The notes under the pieces were generated by a model that was not told the DNA's origin, did not search any database, and saw only the letters and a list, made by a program, of their open reading frames with translations. Below are positions 35,750 through 45,957 of a stretch of DNA of 64,000 bases, one piece after another. The stretch is from Adiantum capillus-veneris (Eukaryota; Streptophyta; Polypodiopsida; Polypodiales; Pteridaceae), in assembly GCA_014529385.2 (NCBI GenBank), contig CM043945.1:91525112-91589111 (forward strand), written 5' to 3'. Position 1 is the first letter of the stretch; the number at the start of each line of letters is the position of its first letter. Both the position numbers and the translations under genes were made by a program.

Positions 35750-36011
35750 GCCTAAAGAATTGTGGATGTGTGGAGCTTCGCAATGCAAAAGCTTAAAGCT
35801 AGAGGGAGGCATCCTAGAAAGAGAAATTGATGATACGGATTACATCCCAGAACCCTTTCCTGAAGAAGAATTAGAGCCACTTGAATGGGAACACATCTTG
35901 GCTACTCTTGATGTGTGTGCTATTAAAGACGATCTAACAACAAAGTTTTGTGATGAAAACAGCTATGATGTTGTTCCTTATTTTACATCAAGTGTAATCC
36001 AAGAAAAATAA
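35735..36011 (+). pseudogene. Conserved post-protease block of element D
   Basis: The reading runs PKELWMCGASQC, then DTDYIPEPFPEEELEPLEWEHILATLDVC, over about 90 codons. Element G has the same block at 51870-52060 (IWMCGASQS, then NYIPEPF, IFATMDVC), so it was conserved while both elements were active. I do not recognise a known family. It occupies the position where reverse transcriptase would start in an autonomous gypsy element. Confidence 0.65.
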
Positions 36012-36050
36012 GACGAAGAATAAGGCAAGTTCTATGAATCTATAGAACAC

Positions 36051-37104
36051 TTGGAGATTCAAGAAGATACCGTCAACGGATATCCAGACGACCCAGCAGA
36101 TGACAAAAAAAAGAATTTAACTAATGCACGGTTTTATGATTGTCCAAATCAAAAACCCAAGAACCAATGTCACTACTACAAGAATAAAGTGCATCAAAAG
36201 TGGATTCCAAAATCTTTCATGGAAATGGAATTGCAACAACTACCCTCATATCTAGCTCCCATACATGAAGAAAAGACTCAGCCAAGAAGAGCACAGCCAT
36301 GTCAACGAGCTACCAACTTTTGAATGAAGTGGATACAAAAGTCATCGCAAAAACAACAACCCAAGTGCAAGTAAACAGTCACTTTCCATAACCAGCTAAA
36401 CCACAAAGGAAAAGTGCTAGAATTAAGCCTTGCTAATGACAACAATGATAGTGATGACTCTTATGACATTCCTTACCAGCAACTCAGGTCATCACAATCA
36501 CTAGCAGCTTCCGTAACAACCCAAGAAGGCCAAAAGAAAAGTACAACAAGTCAGAACCAAAAAGTTCAACAAATTTGGATACCAAAGAGCCAACTTGGCC
36601 AAATGAAGGTATGGATCAAGAAGATGAAGATCTTTGATGAAAAAGCACAAGATCCAAAACCAAAAGGAAAACAATCGAAGTCTACAAGAGCATCTATGCA
36701 AATCCCAAAGTTGCAAGCTTTGGCAACTCAGATTTGGGTTTTAAAGAAGATGATTCAAGCACAAAGAGGCCAGGAATTTATTTAGATTCCAAAACAATTA
36801 AAGTACCAACTCTCAAAAGTCTGAATCTCGTCCTCAACCAAGAGTACAAAAGCTTAAGCAAAGACCGATGAAGACTCACACAAAGACAAGGTGGATCCCA
36901 AATAAGTCTCTTCAAACACAAACAAAGCAGGGAAAAGTATGGGTTCCCAAACGAGCAGCATCAACCAAAAAGCCACAAAGAAGTGGGTCCCAAAGGAAAT
37001 CAACAAAACTAATGTTACTGCACCGCCATTTGAATTATTTCAATTTCTCCTACGGTTACAATACAGTTAGAAGAAAACCTACTTTGAGAATTAATGCCAA
37101 ATAA
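36051..37104 (+). pseudogene. C-terminal tail of element D with repeated W-[IV]-P-K motifs
   Basis: Lys/Gln/Ser-rich coding is broken by stops and shifts. The motif Trp-Ile/Val-Pro-Lys or a close variant occurs at about 36201 (KWIPKS), 36577 (IWIPKS), 36612 (VWIKK), 36736 (IWVLKK), 36783 (stop-IPKQ, where Trp has become TAG), 36892 (RWIPNK), 36939 (VWVPKR) and 36984 (KWVPKE, other frame). A single copy of such a motif is found after the zinc knuckle in many plant copia gags; this many in series is unusual. Confidence 0.6.
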
Positions 37105-39165
37105 AAAAACCAACCACCGAGCTATACTTCCAAAGAAGCATCAAACAGATAAGTAAGCCTTGAAAAAATCTCTACAACCTTCAATCAAGCAACCAACACA
37201 TGAGCTTCAAAGGCCATCATATTGCTTAGAATAGGAAGGTGCACCAACAAATGCCAATAAGCAAATTGCTTATACCCACATCTTTCACAACATAAATCTT
37301 TTCCATGCATTGATTGTGTATGCATGATAGAACTACATTACAAGTCCTACATAGGCACAATCTTTGATTTCCCAAGTACAACACATACCCTTGGTGATAC
37401 CCTGTCATCAAGGAGGACTCCAAATAGGAGGGGGGGAGGCATTCTACATGCGGACCTAATATATGAATATTAGAGGGAAATGTTTTGTGAGTAGTATTGA
37501 ATTTTTGTGTTTGATTGTGACATTTTTTGACAAAATTCAGAGTATATGCCCTCATAGTAGAGTTACAAGAGGAGTACGGGGACAAAATTCATATATGAGC
37601 CCCTAGCGACATGTGTACATTGTACATAGAATTTAGAATTATATTATAATGATTTTGCTTTTTGAGTTGAGTTGATTTTTGGTTTTATTTAGTCGTTTTT
37701 TGAGATGTAAAAAAAAAGCAAGAAAAATCCATAATCCAAATGAAGAAAAGACTGAAGAGGTGTCAAGCCGTACAACGCAAAGAAGGTCCAAGAAAATAAT
37801 GACACTTCACGGCGTATGTCTCAAAAGACACATGCACAAGGCTATGATGTCAGTGGTGGATGGACTACAAGGACAAAGAAAGTTGGTGATGCAACTAAAA
37901 GAAAGCACCCATCAAGTGTACAGTTGACTATCAAACACTTCACACGACAACAAGGTCATATACAGGAGTAGATCTTTATACTATAAATCTTCTATCTTGT
38001 ATGTGACTTAATGAAGCCTAGAAAACAAAGCGACTAACAGTACTGACAAAAGAAAAAGGGGTAGAAATGACAATTTAGTCAACTCTTGTGATAGATGTCT
38101 GCAAGAGAAACCAAGGGTCAAGCCAAACTATGGTCATCATCATAAGTTCTACATGTGTTTGGTAGCCAGAAGATGCTAGAGATGGCCATCAATCATCTTC
38201 AGACTAACATACAGAAAAGTGGCAAATACAAGTCCAAATCAAGCCAAATTTTGTCAAGAGGCTACAAATAGAGATTACAAGCTAAGGTTTTTTTTTTTAA
38301 ATTAAAAAAACCTAGCTAGCCAAAGATGATTTTTTTTCAAATCTGAAGCCATGATAGCCATCTACATACCTTGTACATAATGTATATGAATTTTGGGGAA
38401 AAATTGAAATTGGTAGCTAATCGATGGTCATCTATCATGAATGATGTCAGATAAATCCTTTTTGATGCAAGCTACTAACTTGGGGAGTTAAGTGGGGTTT
38501 GTCGGGCTAAAATTAAGTCGTGTATCAAGAAGCAATATAATAATTTACACAATACACAAAAGCTAACAGTGGCAAATGCAACTTTGATCACCTTGATGCA
38601 GGAACAAAGGAGTCACCAATGAAGAAGAGTAGACACGGAAGTAATCAGAGGATCTCAAAATATTTTCCTTGATCAGGCGGATTGAATGTTGGACATTAGT
38701 TATAAACCTCAAATGAGAAAAAATTATCTCCCACATTTGACATGACAGACAAACTTTGCATCGGAGTGCAACTTGGCCTAAAGAAGTTGCAGATTATAGA
38801 AGTTGTTTCTACGAAGGAGAAAGACTCAGAATTGACAGATTTGCTGGAGCAAGTGATGGATGGAGCTTTCTCTATCCATGATGATAAGAGTCAAGTTGCA
38901 CGAGACTGGGTTCTTTCTATTTTTAGAATCTGGAAACAGACATGTAATGGCAGAAATAGATGCTTCATCTGAGCATGGTATGAAGAACATGAAGTCCGTC
39001 ATCAATTATGATTTTCGTGAATCATGTGACGACTATGTACATCCAATTGGACGAACATAACGAACTCATAAATACTTTCTTTACATCAGCAAAGTGACAA
39101 CAAAGACTGCACCGACATCGACAACCAGATCATGTTAGGGACGACATGAATGTGAAGGGGGATTG
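37105..39165. other. 3' non-coding region of element D
   Basis: No domain is recognised. The short frames at 37679-37927 and 38742-38972 have no homology I can name. The region ends with the purine tract GAAGGGGGATTG before the 3' LTR. Confidence 0.5.
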
Positions 39166-40105
39166 TGTTGACGGCTAGGTCAACAACACGGCATAACTCA
39201 ACGAAGCCTTATTCTCTGAGAGTTATGGAATGCTACGGATTATGGTCATAAACATCATTTGTAATAAGTAGGTAATCTAGTTGCAGAAGCCGGGGTGCAA
39301 TGCTACTTCCAGATTGTAAATACCAAGCCATTTGACCCTTTAAACTCTATTTTAGGTTTAACCTAAGGTGACCTTAGTATATAAGCTACTTAGGTCATTT
39401 TGTAAAAAGAACTTTATCATAGTCATAAGTTTTAAGCTGCCATCGACTATGTGTGAGAGAGGAAGAGAGAGAGAGAGAGTGTTAGCTTCATCCTGGCTCT
39501 ACTCCCCGCTCACTCAGCACATTGGAGAACCGACAACACCATCGTGCTAGCCTTGGTAAGAGCTACACGACAAAGCCAAACATTCCTCGCGGAATGGAGA
39601 ATATGTGCTCGTGCATCTACGAGCTATTTGCGGCTCTAAGTATATCAAATGATGTCTATTTTTTGCCTGCAAGTAGTCTTTAGAATCATAGCAACATAAG
39701 CTACGCATAGATACTCATAGATTTAAGTTTTGGGCACTTCCAAAATTCTATACGCGTTTTTAGCAGATGGGTTTAGAGCTAGGATATTGAGTGTAGAGGC
39801 TTAGGGACATGTGTATCCTAGTGAGGGGATGGTGTTCCTTAAGTTTCATATGATTCTGGTTTGATTTAGTGAGTTTCCTTCTATTTGTGTGTATGTGGGT
39901 AGGTGGTGTAGTTGAGAGCAGTTAGACTCTAGATTGTGATTTAGTTGGCCTCCAGAGTGTTTTATGTCTAGAATGGTCTGAGCCTAACAAGCTAAAGAGA
40001 TTTCCTCCATGTGCCTATCGTGTCATCTATGTCCTCGATTGACATTATGTTGATCTAGGTTGTGTTGCATGCACTTTATGGGTGGTGTGATTCGTTCATG
40101 CAACA
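39166..40105 (+). repeat. 3' LTR of element D
   Basis: This uninterrupted 940-bp LTR starts TGTTGACGGC and ends GCAACA. A possible promoter lies at about 39377 (AGTATATAAGC), and a (GA)n stretch at about 39457-39478. It is followed by the target duplication CTTGC. Confidence 0.9.
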
Positions 40106-40319
40106 CTTGCTTTTGAGCATTATGAGCAGGTCTTGAAGAACAATCAAGCAAAGGCAAATGAGAATTGAAGGCCAAAGACATCAAGAAGGGTGACACGGTG
40201 CTTTGTTACAATGGTAAGCTTGATAGCACTTTTCAAAAAGTTTCAAATCAAGTGGCAAGATCCTTGCTTGGTCTTAAACAGGTTTCCAAATGGCACATAC
40301 CAGCTTGTTGGCTTGGATT
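40106..40319 (+). pseudogene. Integrase C-terminal part of element C, middle piece
   Basis: This resumes the element C coding directly after element D: LAFEHYEQVLKNNQAKANEN (matching SALEHYGQMQDKALTKINE in B), then KKGDTVLCYNGKLDSTFQK and FPNGTYQLVGLD in a shifted frame. It ends at the Mutator-like insertion. Confidence 0.85.
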
Positions 40320-40373
40320 GAGGAATCCCAATCCTCGAGCGAGTATTTCCGAGCGGACAAGAAACCGAGCGAG
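40320..40373 (+). repeat. Left terminal inverted repeat of the Pack-MULE
   Basis: It starts GAGGAATCCCAATCC and contains TTTCCGAGCGGACAAG. It pairs with the reverse complement of 44821-44874, with substitutions and two 2-base gaps. Confidence 0.82.
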
Positions 40374-41025
40374 CATAAGCAATGAAAAAGATTAGATCAA
40401 GATCTCAATAGTTACTCTATTGAGTATAGTGTAGCAAAGTAGCCATGTTGCATCTCAAATAGTTTCAAACAAAAGAGCCATACTCTTCCTTTAATGTGTT
40501 CACGCACATTAAAATAGTCTCAAACAAAAGAGCCATACTGTTCCTTTAATGTGTTCACACACACATTGATACACACTCATATCTTGCTTCTGTACCATCT
40601 TACTAAGCACATTCCAAAACTCTATTTGTGCAAACTTATTCTCCATGGTAAATTCACATGTTGCAATTGTCATAAGTTCATGCACAAAAAGATCAAAAGA
40701 TGGTAACTCAAATGCCACATGTCCATCATAATGTGTAGGTAGCTCTTGAACTTGAATGATATCCTTTGCTTTCTTGAGTGCCATGTGTACGTTGTGAAGG
40801 CATTGCATGTAGTATACCAACTACTCTGGAGAGACCATCGGACTATTACTAGTGTGTCCTTCATTCCAATGCCTTGTGTGCTTTCAATAGCAATGCGAAC
40901 CTTCTAGAATTGACATTGGCCATGATTGAAAAGGAGGATCTGTTCACCACTAGCAAGTTCAGTAGCCTTTATCTTCACCTGCTCTCCCATTAGAGTTAAC
41001 TAGTATGGCCGGACACCTCCGTCGG

Positions 41026-41028
<3 letters not shown>
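40374..41028 (-). other. Left interior of the Pack-MULE, unidentified frame
   Basis: A minus-strand frame of 103 codons (40509-40820) has no stop and a mixed globular composition, but I do not recognise it. It may be a second captured gene fragment. A 33-bp phrase (AAACAAAAGAGCCATACT…CTTTAATGTGTTCAC) occurs twice near 40468 and 40520. Confidence 0.35.

Positions 41029-41110
<82 letters not shown>
41029..41110 (+). repeat. (TC)n microsatellite
   Basis: About 80 bp of perfect CT dinucleotide repeat inside the Pack-MULE. Frames through it are artefacts. Confidence 0.95.
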
Positions 41111-41112
<2 letters not shown>

Positions 41113-42494
41113 CAGTGCTCAATGTCGTCATGTCCAAGCGGCCGCAAAATTGCACTATGGAGCCCTGCATGTGCATCGCAAATGGAGATGATAATGACGG
41201 GGTTGTCACTGCCAGCCTGAAGCTGATGGTCATTCGTACATGCGCGTCTCATGATGAAAGCATTGGGCACAAACGCTTGCACACACATACACAAAGAGGT
41301 AGCACACAGGTTGAAACTCTCTCTCTCTCTCTCATATTGGAGAGAGAAAGCTGTGGAACTATAGCAAGTCAAGTGAAATGGCTATGGAATCTTTGCAAGG
41401 CGATATGCAATAAGAGGAGCACTTGAATGAGCACGCATGAGCAGCTATGCAAGAATTCAAAGCAAGCAACGTCCCGACCACACTTTCAAAAAAGGCCTTT
41501 GTGACTTCACCCGACCGCATTACAATAAGAACGTTGTCTAGAGGAATGTGAGAAGTATCATTGTTTCTGTGCATACTTCTAGTTAAATATTTGAATCCTT
41601 TAGGAATGGTTTTGTGTGGTTATTCATGGAATATGTTTCAAAGAATTACTTGAAAGCTGCATAGGGAACTTACTTGTCAGGATCTTCTCCTCGGGGAAGG
41701 TGAGGTGACTTAGAAGACTCATTGGAAGATGGATTATGGAGAAGGTGCCAATTCAAATTGTCAGAGCTACTGAGCTTTGGCCAACAATGTTGTCATGCAC
41801 AAAAGGATAAAGAAAAATGTAGACAAAGCGTGTGGACTCTGGGCCAAATCCATCATTGACTTTCACGACATGCTAACTAAATTTTTTTGCGCAACAAAAA
41901 AACGCATTCCACCATGACATCTTCTAGTTTTGCTTGAAATGAGGCACTACACGAATAAGCGACTTCATCTTTTGAAAGTCACGCATTTGTCTATCAGGTG
42001 CCCCAAAATTTCGTCCTATCATAAACATTTTTTTGAGCTAACTTACATAGAGATTCAACCAAATAAATTGTTTCCATCATCCATGCAGCAGGGGTGGCAA
42101 TGGCGTTGGGTGGCTGAATGGTTTCAACAGTGGCGGTGGGAACTGAAGTTCACATCAGTTGGTGGCTTCCGTCTATAGGGTTGTCGCCGAATCATCATCG
42201 TCTTCTGAGGCGGCAGGGAAGACAACATGGTCAATTGCTGAGCAAAGGCTTCTAATGGAGCAATAAATGCTTCCATAATGGCGGTGTTAACTTCAACTGC
42301 AACCGATTTGATCGGGTTGGCTGTAGGGATGCCGGGAGTCCCATCTGCAGTTGCGGCATGGGATGGTCAGGAGCAGGCAGAGGCTTGCCATGGTTGGAAT
42401 TGCGTGCAACAGGCTGTGCTTGAGCGGATGGGCACACCATGTTTTCAGCTGGCTTGGGACCGCTCTTCCTTTGCACGTCATTGTAGGGTCATAT
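41111..42494. other. Pack-MULE interior upstream of the SNARE fragment
   Basis: No recognisable domain. The segment 42090-42490 is GC-richer (GGCGGTGG-type stretches), which would fit the 5' flank or 5' UTR of the captured SNARE gene. This is inference only. Confidence 0.35.
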
Positions 42495-43424
42495 ATGATG
42501 GCACTGAATGATTCATGGATCCAAGAGTTAGAAGATGCAGTCTGGCTTGCAGAGGATATAGCAGCCTGGATTGCAGAGCGCAACTCCGTAGCCCCCGTTG
42601 GAAGTGGGTCCCGTGCTGCTAACAATTCCCGTCTCGTTTTTGCCACAAGCTAGTAATACATTGCTCTCTTTGACCTCCTATGCTCACTCAGTCATCTCTT
42701 AGTGATATTGCATGTTTGTTCTTTTGAAACTTTGTGTTGTGGTTGTCTGTGAATCCAAAATTGCCTCACTTACTAATGGATCCCTTAAAGTTGTCCATGT
42801 GCTCAATGGCACTTTGATCGTATATGATTGCTTGTTGTGTCTTGACTGCAGATGGAATATCACCACGCTTGGTACCCACCTTGACAGCCTTCAGTACCTC
42901 TTGAGCAATCCTTCTCTCACCAAATCTTTGAATGAAAAGGAATTAAGCAAACAACAAGACAGATTTCAGAGTCTTCATTCTAGGATGAATCAGATGTCAA
43001 ACAGCCTAAATTCCTCCCAAGCTTCTAACAGGATTAATCTATTGGGTCAGGTTGGGAGAAGGGAACCTAAAGAGAACAATAGAACAACAGGCTTAGATAA
43101 CTATGGAATTGCTTGGCTTCAATGACAGTCTGACAGATCATGCGGGAGAAAGATGATGACCTTTTGAGTCATGAAGAGACAGTGACAAGCACAAAAAACA
43201 TTGCCTTGGCTGTAAATGAAATGCTGGATTTGCACACAAAGCTTTTGGATAATTTAGATGACGACACAGACAAAACAAATACACAATTGAACGCTATGCA
43301 GAGGAGGCTAGGCGTACTGGGGCAGAAGACAAGCAATGGGCGTTCAATTATGTCCCTCATCTTGATGGTTCTTTTGATTGTAATACTAGCCCTTGTCATA
43401 ATTGCGTTGATCCGATATTTGTGA
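42495..43424 (+). pseudogene. SYP5: SYP5-type Qc-SNARE (syntaxin) gene fragment, two exons, broken
   Basis: Exon 1 (42498 to about 42649) starts MALNDSWIQELEDAVWLAED and matches the N-terminus of plant SYP51/SYP52. The next exon starts at 42852 after a TGCAG acceptor (NITTLGTHLDSLQYLLSN) and runs to the stop at 43422-43424, ending in a SNARE motif and one C-terminal membrane anchor. SYP5 proteins act in membrane fusion at the prevacuolar compartment and vacuole. Defects seen: the phase-compatible donor at 42650 reads CT, not GT; a TGA at 43114-43116, best explained by CGA to TGA; an adjacent insertion (copy of TCTGACAG) shifting the frame before MREKDDDLL; and His in DLHTKL, where the zero-layer Gln is expected. 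Presence of the intron fits capture by a DNA transposon, not retroposition. Confidence 0.85.
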
Positions 43425-43472
43425 GGTATGCTAACCCTCATCATAATTGTGCTGATCGGGTACTGTGTGAGG
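43391..43472 (+). repeat. Imperfect ~38-bp tandem duplication at the SNARE stop codon
   Basis: The sequence encoding the end of the membrane anchor and the stop (CATAATTGCGTTGATCCG…TTTGTGAGGT, 43391-43427) is repeated with changes at 43435-43472. The second copy lies in the former 3' UTR. Confidence 0.75.
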
Positions 43473-43868
43473 TGTCTTTGTGCGAGCAAAGGATTGATGG
43501 TGAGGTTTTCAGTATGTGGCCCTTTGGAATTCACAAGCTGTTGCTGACTTCTAAAGTGACTGCTGGCAAAAAAAAAAATGGTTTGACAAATAAGTAATGC
43601 ATGTAATCACCATGTCTCATGATTCTATCAAAGCCCCCTCAACATTGACCATGGTCGGTGATTCAAAAGGAAGCTGTAACATAGCGTGTGTGTATGCTAT
43701 GGGTAATTTCTTGTTTGGAGGACCACCTTTTATCAAGGTTGAACTAATTTTTGCCTTCTGTGTAAGCAAAGATTGGTATCTAGTTTGTTAATACTGAATA
43801 CCCAGCAAAACATGAGACGTCTTATTTTGTGATGTTTGTCTTGAATTAGAGTAACGGATTAGTTTTTT

Positions 43869-43874
<6 letters not shown>

Positions 43875-43960
<86 letters not shown>

Positions 43961-44079
43961 ATTTCATGCACCATGTGGGGTGCCTGACATTTTCTAAAAA
44001 TAAGAGGGAGAGAGAGAGAGTTATTTCATGCACCATGTGGGGTGCCTGACATTTTCTAAAAATAAGAGGGAGAGGGAGA
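43875..44079 (+). repeat. (GA)n tract followed by a 60-bp tandem duplication
   Basis: (GA)n occupies about 43875-43958. Then a 60-bp unit (starting GTTATTTCATGCACCATG, ending TAAGAGGGAGAG) occurs at about 43959 and again at about 44020 with almost no differences. The two copies are joined by GA-rich sequence, suggesting slippage or unequal exchange seeded by the microsatellite. Confidence 0.88.
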
Positions 44080-44820
44080 GTCAACGGGCATTTTTGAAAT
44101 CGAAAAGGACATGATATTAAGCTGAGACACATTTTTCCCAAACACCTAGGATGATGCCTTTCTAGAAAATTCTAGGTATATAACTCTATAAATTTTTGTT
44201 GTTGTTTTTGTAAATTGATTAAAAAATTCCTATATTGGTCAATTGAGGAAAAACATGATTTTATTGTAACAAAAGAAGCCTTTCATAATTAGTTATGGTG
44301 TTTGTCAGTGATGTGTCGTGTAAGAAGGGTGTCTTTGTATGAAGATCACAACCTTGTAGAGTATAGATAGGACAAGAAGACATGGAAAAGATGATTGGTG
44401 TATAAATGAACTAATGAGGTGCAATAAATTGCTATCAAATTGATGCGTCTAAGATGAGGAAGGATTCACATGCTCTCAAGTATAAAAAATGACAATCAAG
44501 AACCAAAGTACTAGACATAGGAGCACTACAAATGACCTTACAAAAAGAAACTTACGATGACTTGAACATTAAGTACAGGGCTAGAGCTCTTATTATTCTA
44601 TCAATCTTACTTTATGCTCAAACATGTGAAGCCCAAGCGAGCCTAAGATAGAAGATAATATTTTCAAATATTGTGTTTATTTTCTTAAAAGTAAACGTTG
44701 ATGTTTTGGAATTTAGGAGGTAGTCTATTCATCGATAACCCTTTTTGTTGTGGTGCATGAATATATAGCAAATGATAAATAATCTATTGACGATAAAATT
44801 TACTATATCGTTTCCAAACA
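44080..44820. other. Right interior of the Pack-MULE
   Basis: AT-rich, with no gene recognised. It ends at the right terminal inverted repeat. Confidence 0.4.
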
Positions 44821-44874
44821 CTTGCTCGGGCTTGTCCTTGCTCGGAAAAAATCGCTCAGTGCATGGTAACACTC
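44821..44874 (-). repeat. Right terminal inverted repeat of the Pack-MULE
   Basis: The reverse complement starts GAGTGTTACCATGC and contains TTTTTTCCGAGCAAGGACAAG in overlapping order with the left end. It is directly followed by the GCTTGGATT duplication. Confidence 0.82.
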
Positions 44875-45068
44875 GCTTGGATTATACCCCACATAAATCA
44901 CATGTGAATTGCTACATGTTGAAGAAGTATATTGCAAGTTTGATGACTGTAATTGAGAATAAGCCTTCTTTTGAGGAATTTTTTGGTCATTGGACTAATT
45001 ATGAAGATGCAATGAAGACTCCATCATGTGGTTTACAGGATATCTTTTGTGTTGTTGATCATGAATGA
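44875..45068 (+). pseudogene. C-terminal end of element C gag-pol
   Basis: LDYTPHKSHVNCYMLKKYIA aligns with LDGVLHKSRVNGLRLKLYHA of element B. The coding ends with DIFCVVDHE and a TGA, as B ends with LFAATDHE. The following GGTTGGGGCGTGGCAAACTA is the equivalent of the B purine tract next to the 3' LTR. Confidence 0.85.
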
Positions 45069-45095
45069 TCTAGTAGGTTGGGGCGTGGCAAACTA

Positions 45096-45957
45096 TGTTG
45101 GACGCATTTTTGACACCCCATTTTTAGTAAATTTGTACATATGGACATGGCTCCCAATGCCAAAAGGGTGTGTGGTGGATTTAGTTTTTTGGTGTTTTTA
45201 ATCTTTCTTTAGCAAGGACATGTACATGCATGGCAAGTCACTAGTATAGCGCCAGCTATCGGGCTACTATAAGTACCCGGGAGTGAGTTTGTTTAAGTGA
45301 GATTTGTATATAACTAAAATTCCTTACAAACTTAAAAATTTCAGCAAAACTCTAGAAATTTGAAGGTTTTAGCTCGTTGTGCCTCCTTGATGGTTTTTGA
45401 TGCAATGTTTTTCCCATGCCTGCCTACTCTACACGTAGTCGTGTTGGAATACCTCTTTGTTCGTGTCAATTTTGCATGTAATGGTGTGTAGATTCATTTT
45501 TTTTCATCTTTGGATTTCTTTCCATTCATTTTTTAAAATTTTTCTCAAGCTTTAAATTGCCTCACTTGGAGTTTTACTCTTCAAGTTACGATTAGTTCGC
45601 TGCAGGGTTATGGCTATGGAAAATTGTGTGCAGACAGATTGGGAGGGCATGTATCTATGAATTGTGGAATTGATGTTTGTGTTGTGGGTTTGTAATGTTC
45701 AATTGTCATAGTGGAGGCTCCTGTATTCATATTCATTGGTTAGCGTGTTCCATAAATCCATGCTTTGTAAAGGTTTTGCTCCTTTGTGCTATGGTCCTTT
45801 GGGTGGGTGTGTGCTGGTAAATCCCAAGGGAGCATAGGCCTTTTGGTTGGGGTTTACTAAGAGTTGTTTTGTTATACTTTTTATTACTGAGATTGAGGTT
45901 TGAATGCTCTTGGGCTATAAAGCTATAGAGATGTCCCACTTTTCCTTTTGCCCAACA
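45096..45957 (+). repeat. 3' LTR of element C (internally deleted)
   Basis: 862 bp, starting TGTTGGACGC and ending GCCCAACA. Compared with the 5' LTR it lacks about 1.3 kb. It is followed by ACGTA, matching the ACGT that precedes the 5' LTR. Confidence 0.87.

Larger units (their letters stand above)
28303..40105 (+). mobile_element. Element D: gag-protease LTR element nested in C
   Basis: The LTRs are 28303-30199 (interrupted by about 960 bp of other DNA at 28333-29295) and 39166-40105 (940 bp). Both start TGTTGACGGCTAG and end CAACA. The target duplication is CTGGC (28298-28302) against CTTGC (40106-40110), with one later mutation. The primer site TGGCGCCGCTACCAGAG starts at 30201 and the purine tract GAAGGGGGATTG ends at 39165. 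The interior carries the palindromic leader, a decayed gag region, an aspartic protease, a conserved post-protease block and a tail with repeated W-[IV]-P-K motifs. There is no reverse transcriptase, RNase H or integrase, so it is non-autonomous. Confidence 0.9.
40311..44883. mobile_element. Pack-MULE (Mutator-like transposon carrying host gene DNA)
   Basis: The transposon spans 40320-44874. The 9-bp target duplication GCTTGGATT is perfect at 40311-40319 and 44875-44883, as expected for Mutator. The ends are inverted repeats of about 54 bp: both start GAG and share GAGCGA, TTTCCGAGC, GGACAAG and CCGAGC in order, with 25 identical bases in the first 35. The element interrupts the element C integrase tail, and its removal restores that coding in frame. 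No transposase is present, so it is non-autonomous. Inside is a SYP5-type SNARE gene fragment with an intron (42498-43424), so DNA-level capture of a host gene is the likely origin. Confidence 0.88.
21204..45957 (+). mobile_element. Element C: degenerate Tat-like Ty3/gypsy element, split by D and by a Pack-MULE
   Basis: The 5' LTR is 21204-23391 (starts TGTTGGGTGC) and the 3' LTR is 45096-45957 (starts TGTTGGACGC, ends CCAACA). ACGT flanks both outer ends. The gag-pol coding is homologous throughout to the intact element B but full of stops and frameshifts. Pol is interrupted at 28303 by element D (5-bp duplication CTGGC/CTTGC) and at 40320 by a Mutator-like element (9-bp duplication GCTTGGATT). 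Removing each insertion with one duplication restores the expected reading context (…TYQLVGLD then YTPHKSHVN…, matching B). The tail ends at a stop at 45066-45068, followed by a purine tract like that of B. Confidence 0.88.

Noticed and set aside
42498-43424. A functional SYP5 gene
   Set aside because: In-frame TGA, a frameshifting insertion, no compatible GT donor, and position inside a transposon.
42498-43424. A processed retropseudogene of SYP5
   Set aside because: An intron-like gap with a good acceptor remains between the first two coding blocks, and there is no poly-A; capture by the Mutator-like element explains it better.
44772-45068. Possible host gene ORF of 98 codons
   Set aside because: Its second half aligns with the C-terminus of element B gag-pol and is followed by the element C purine tract and LTR; its first half is Pack-MULE end sequence.
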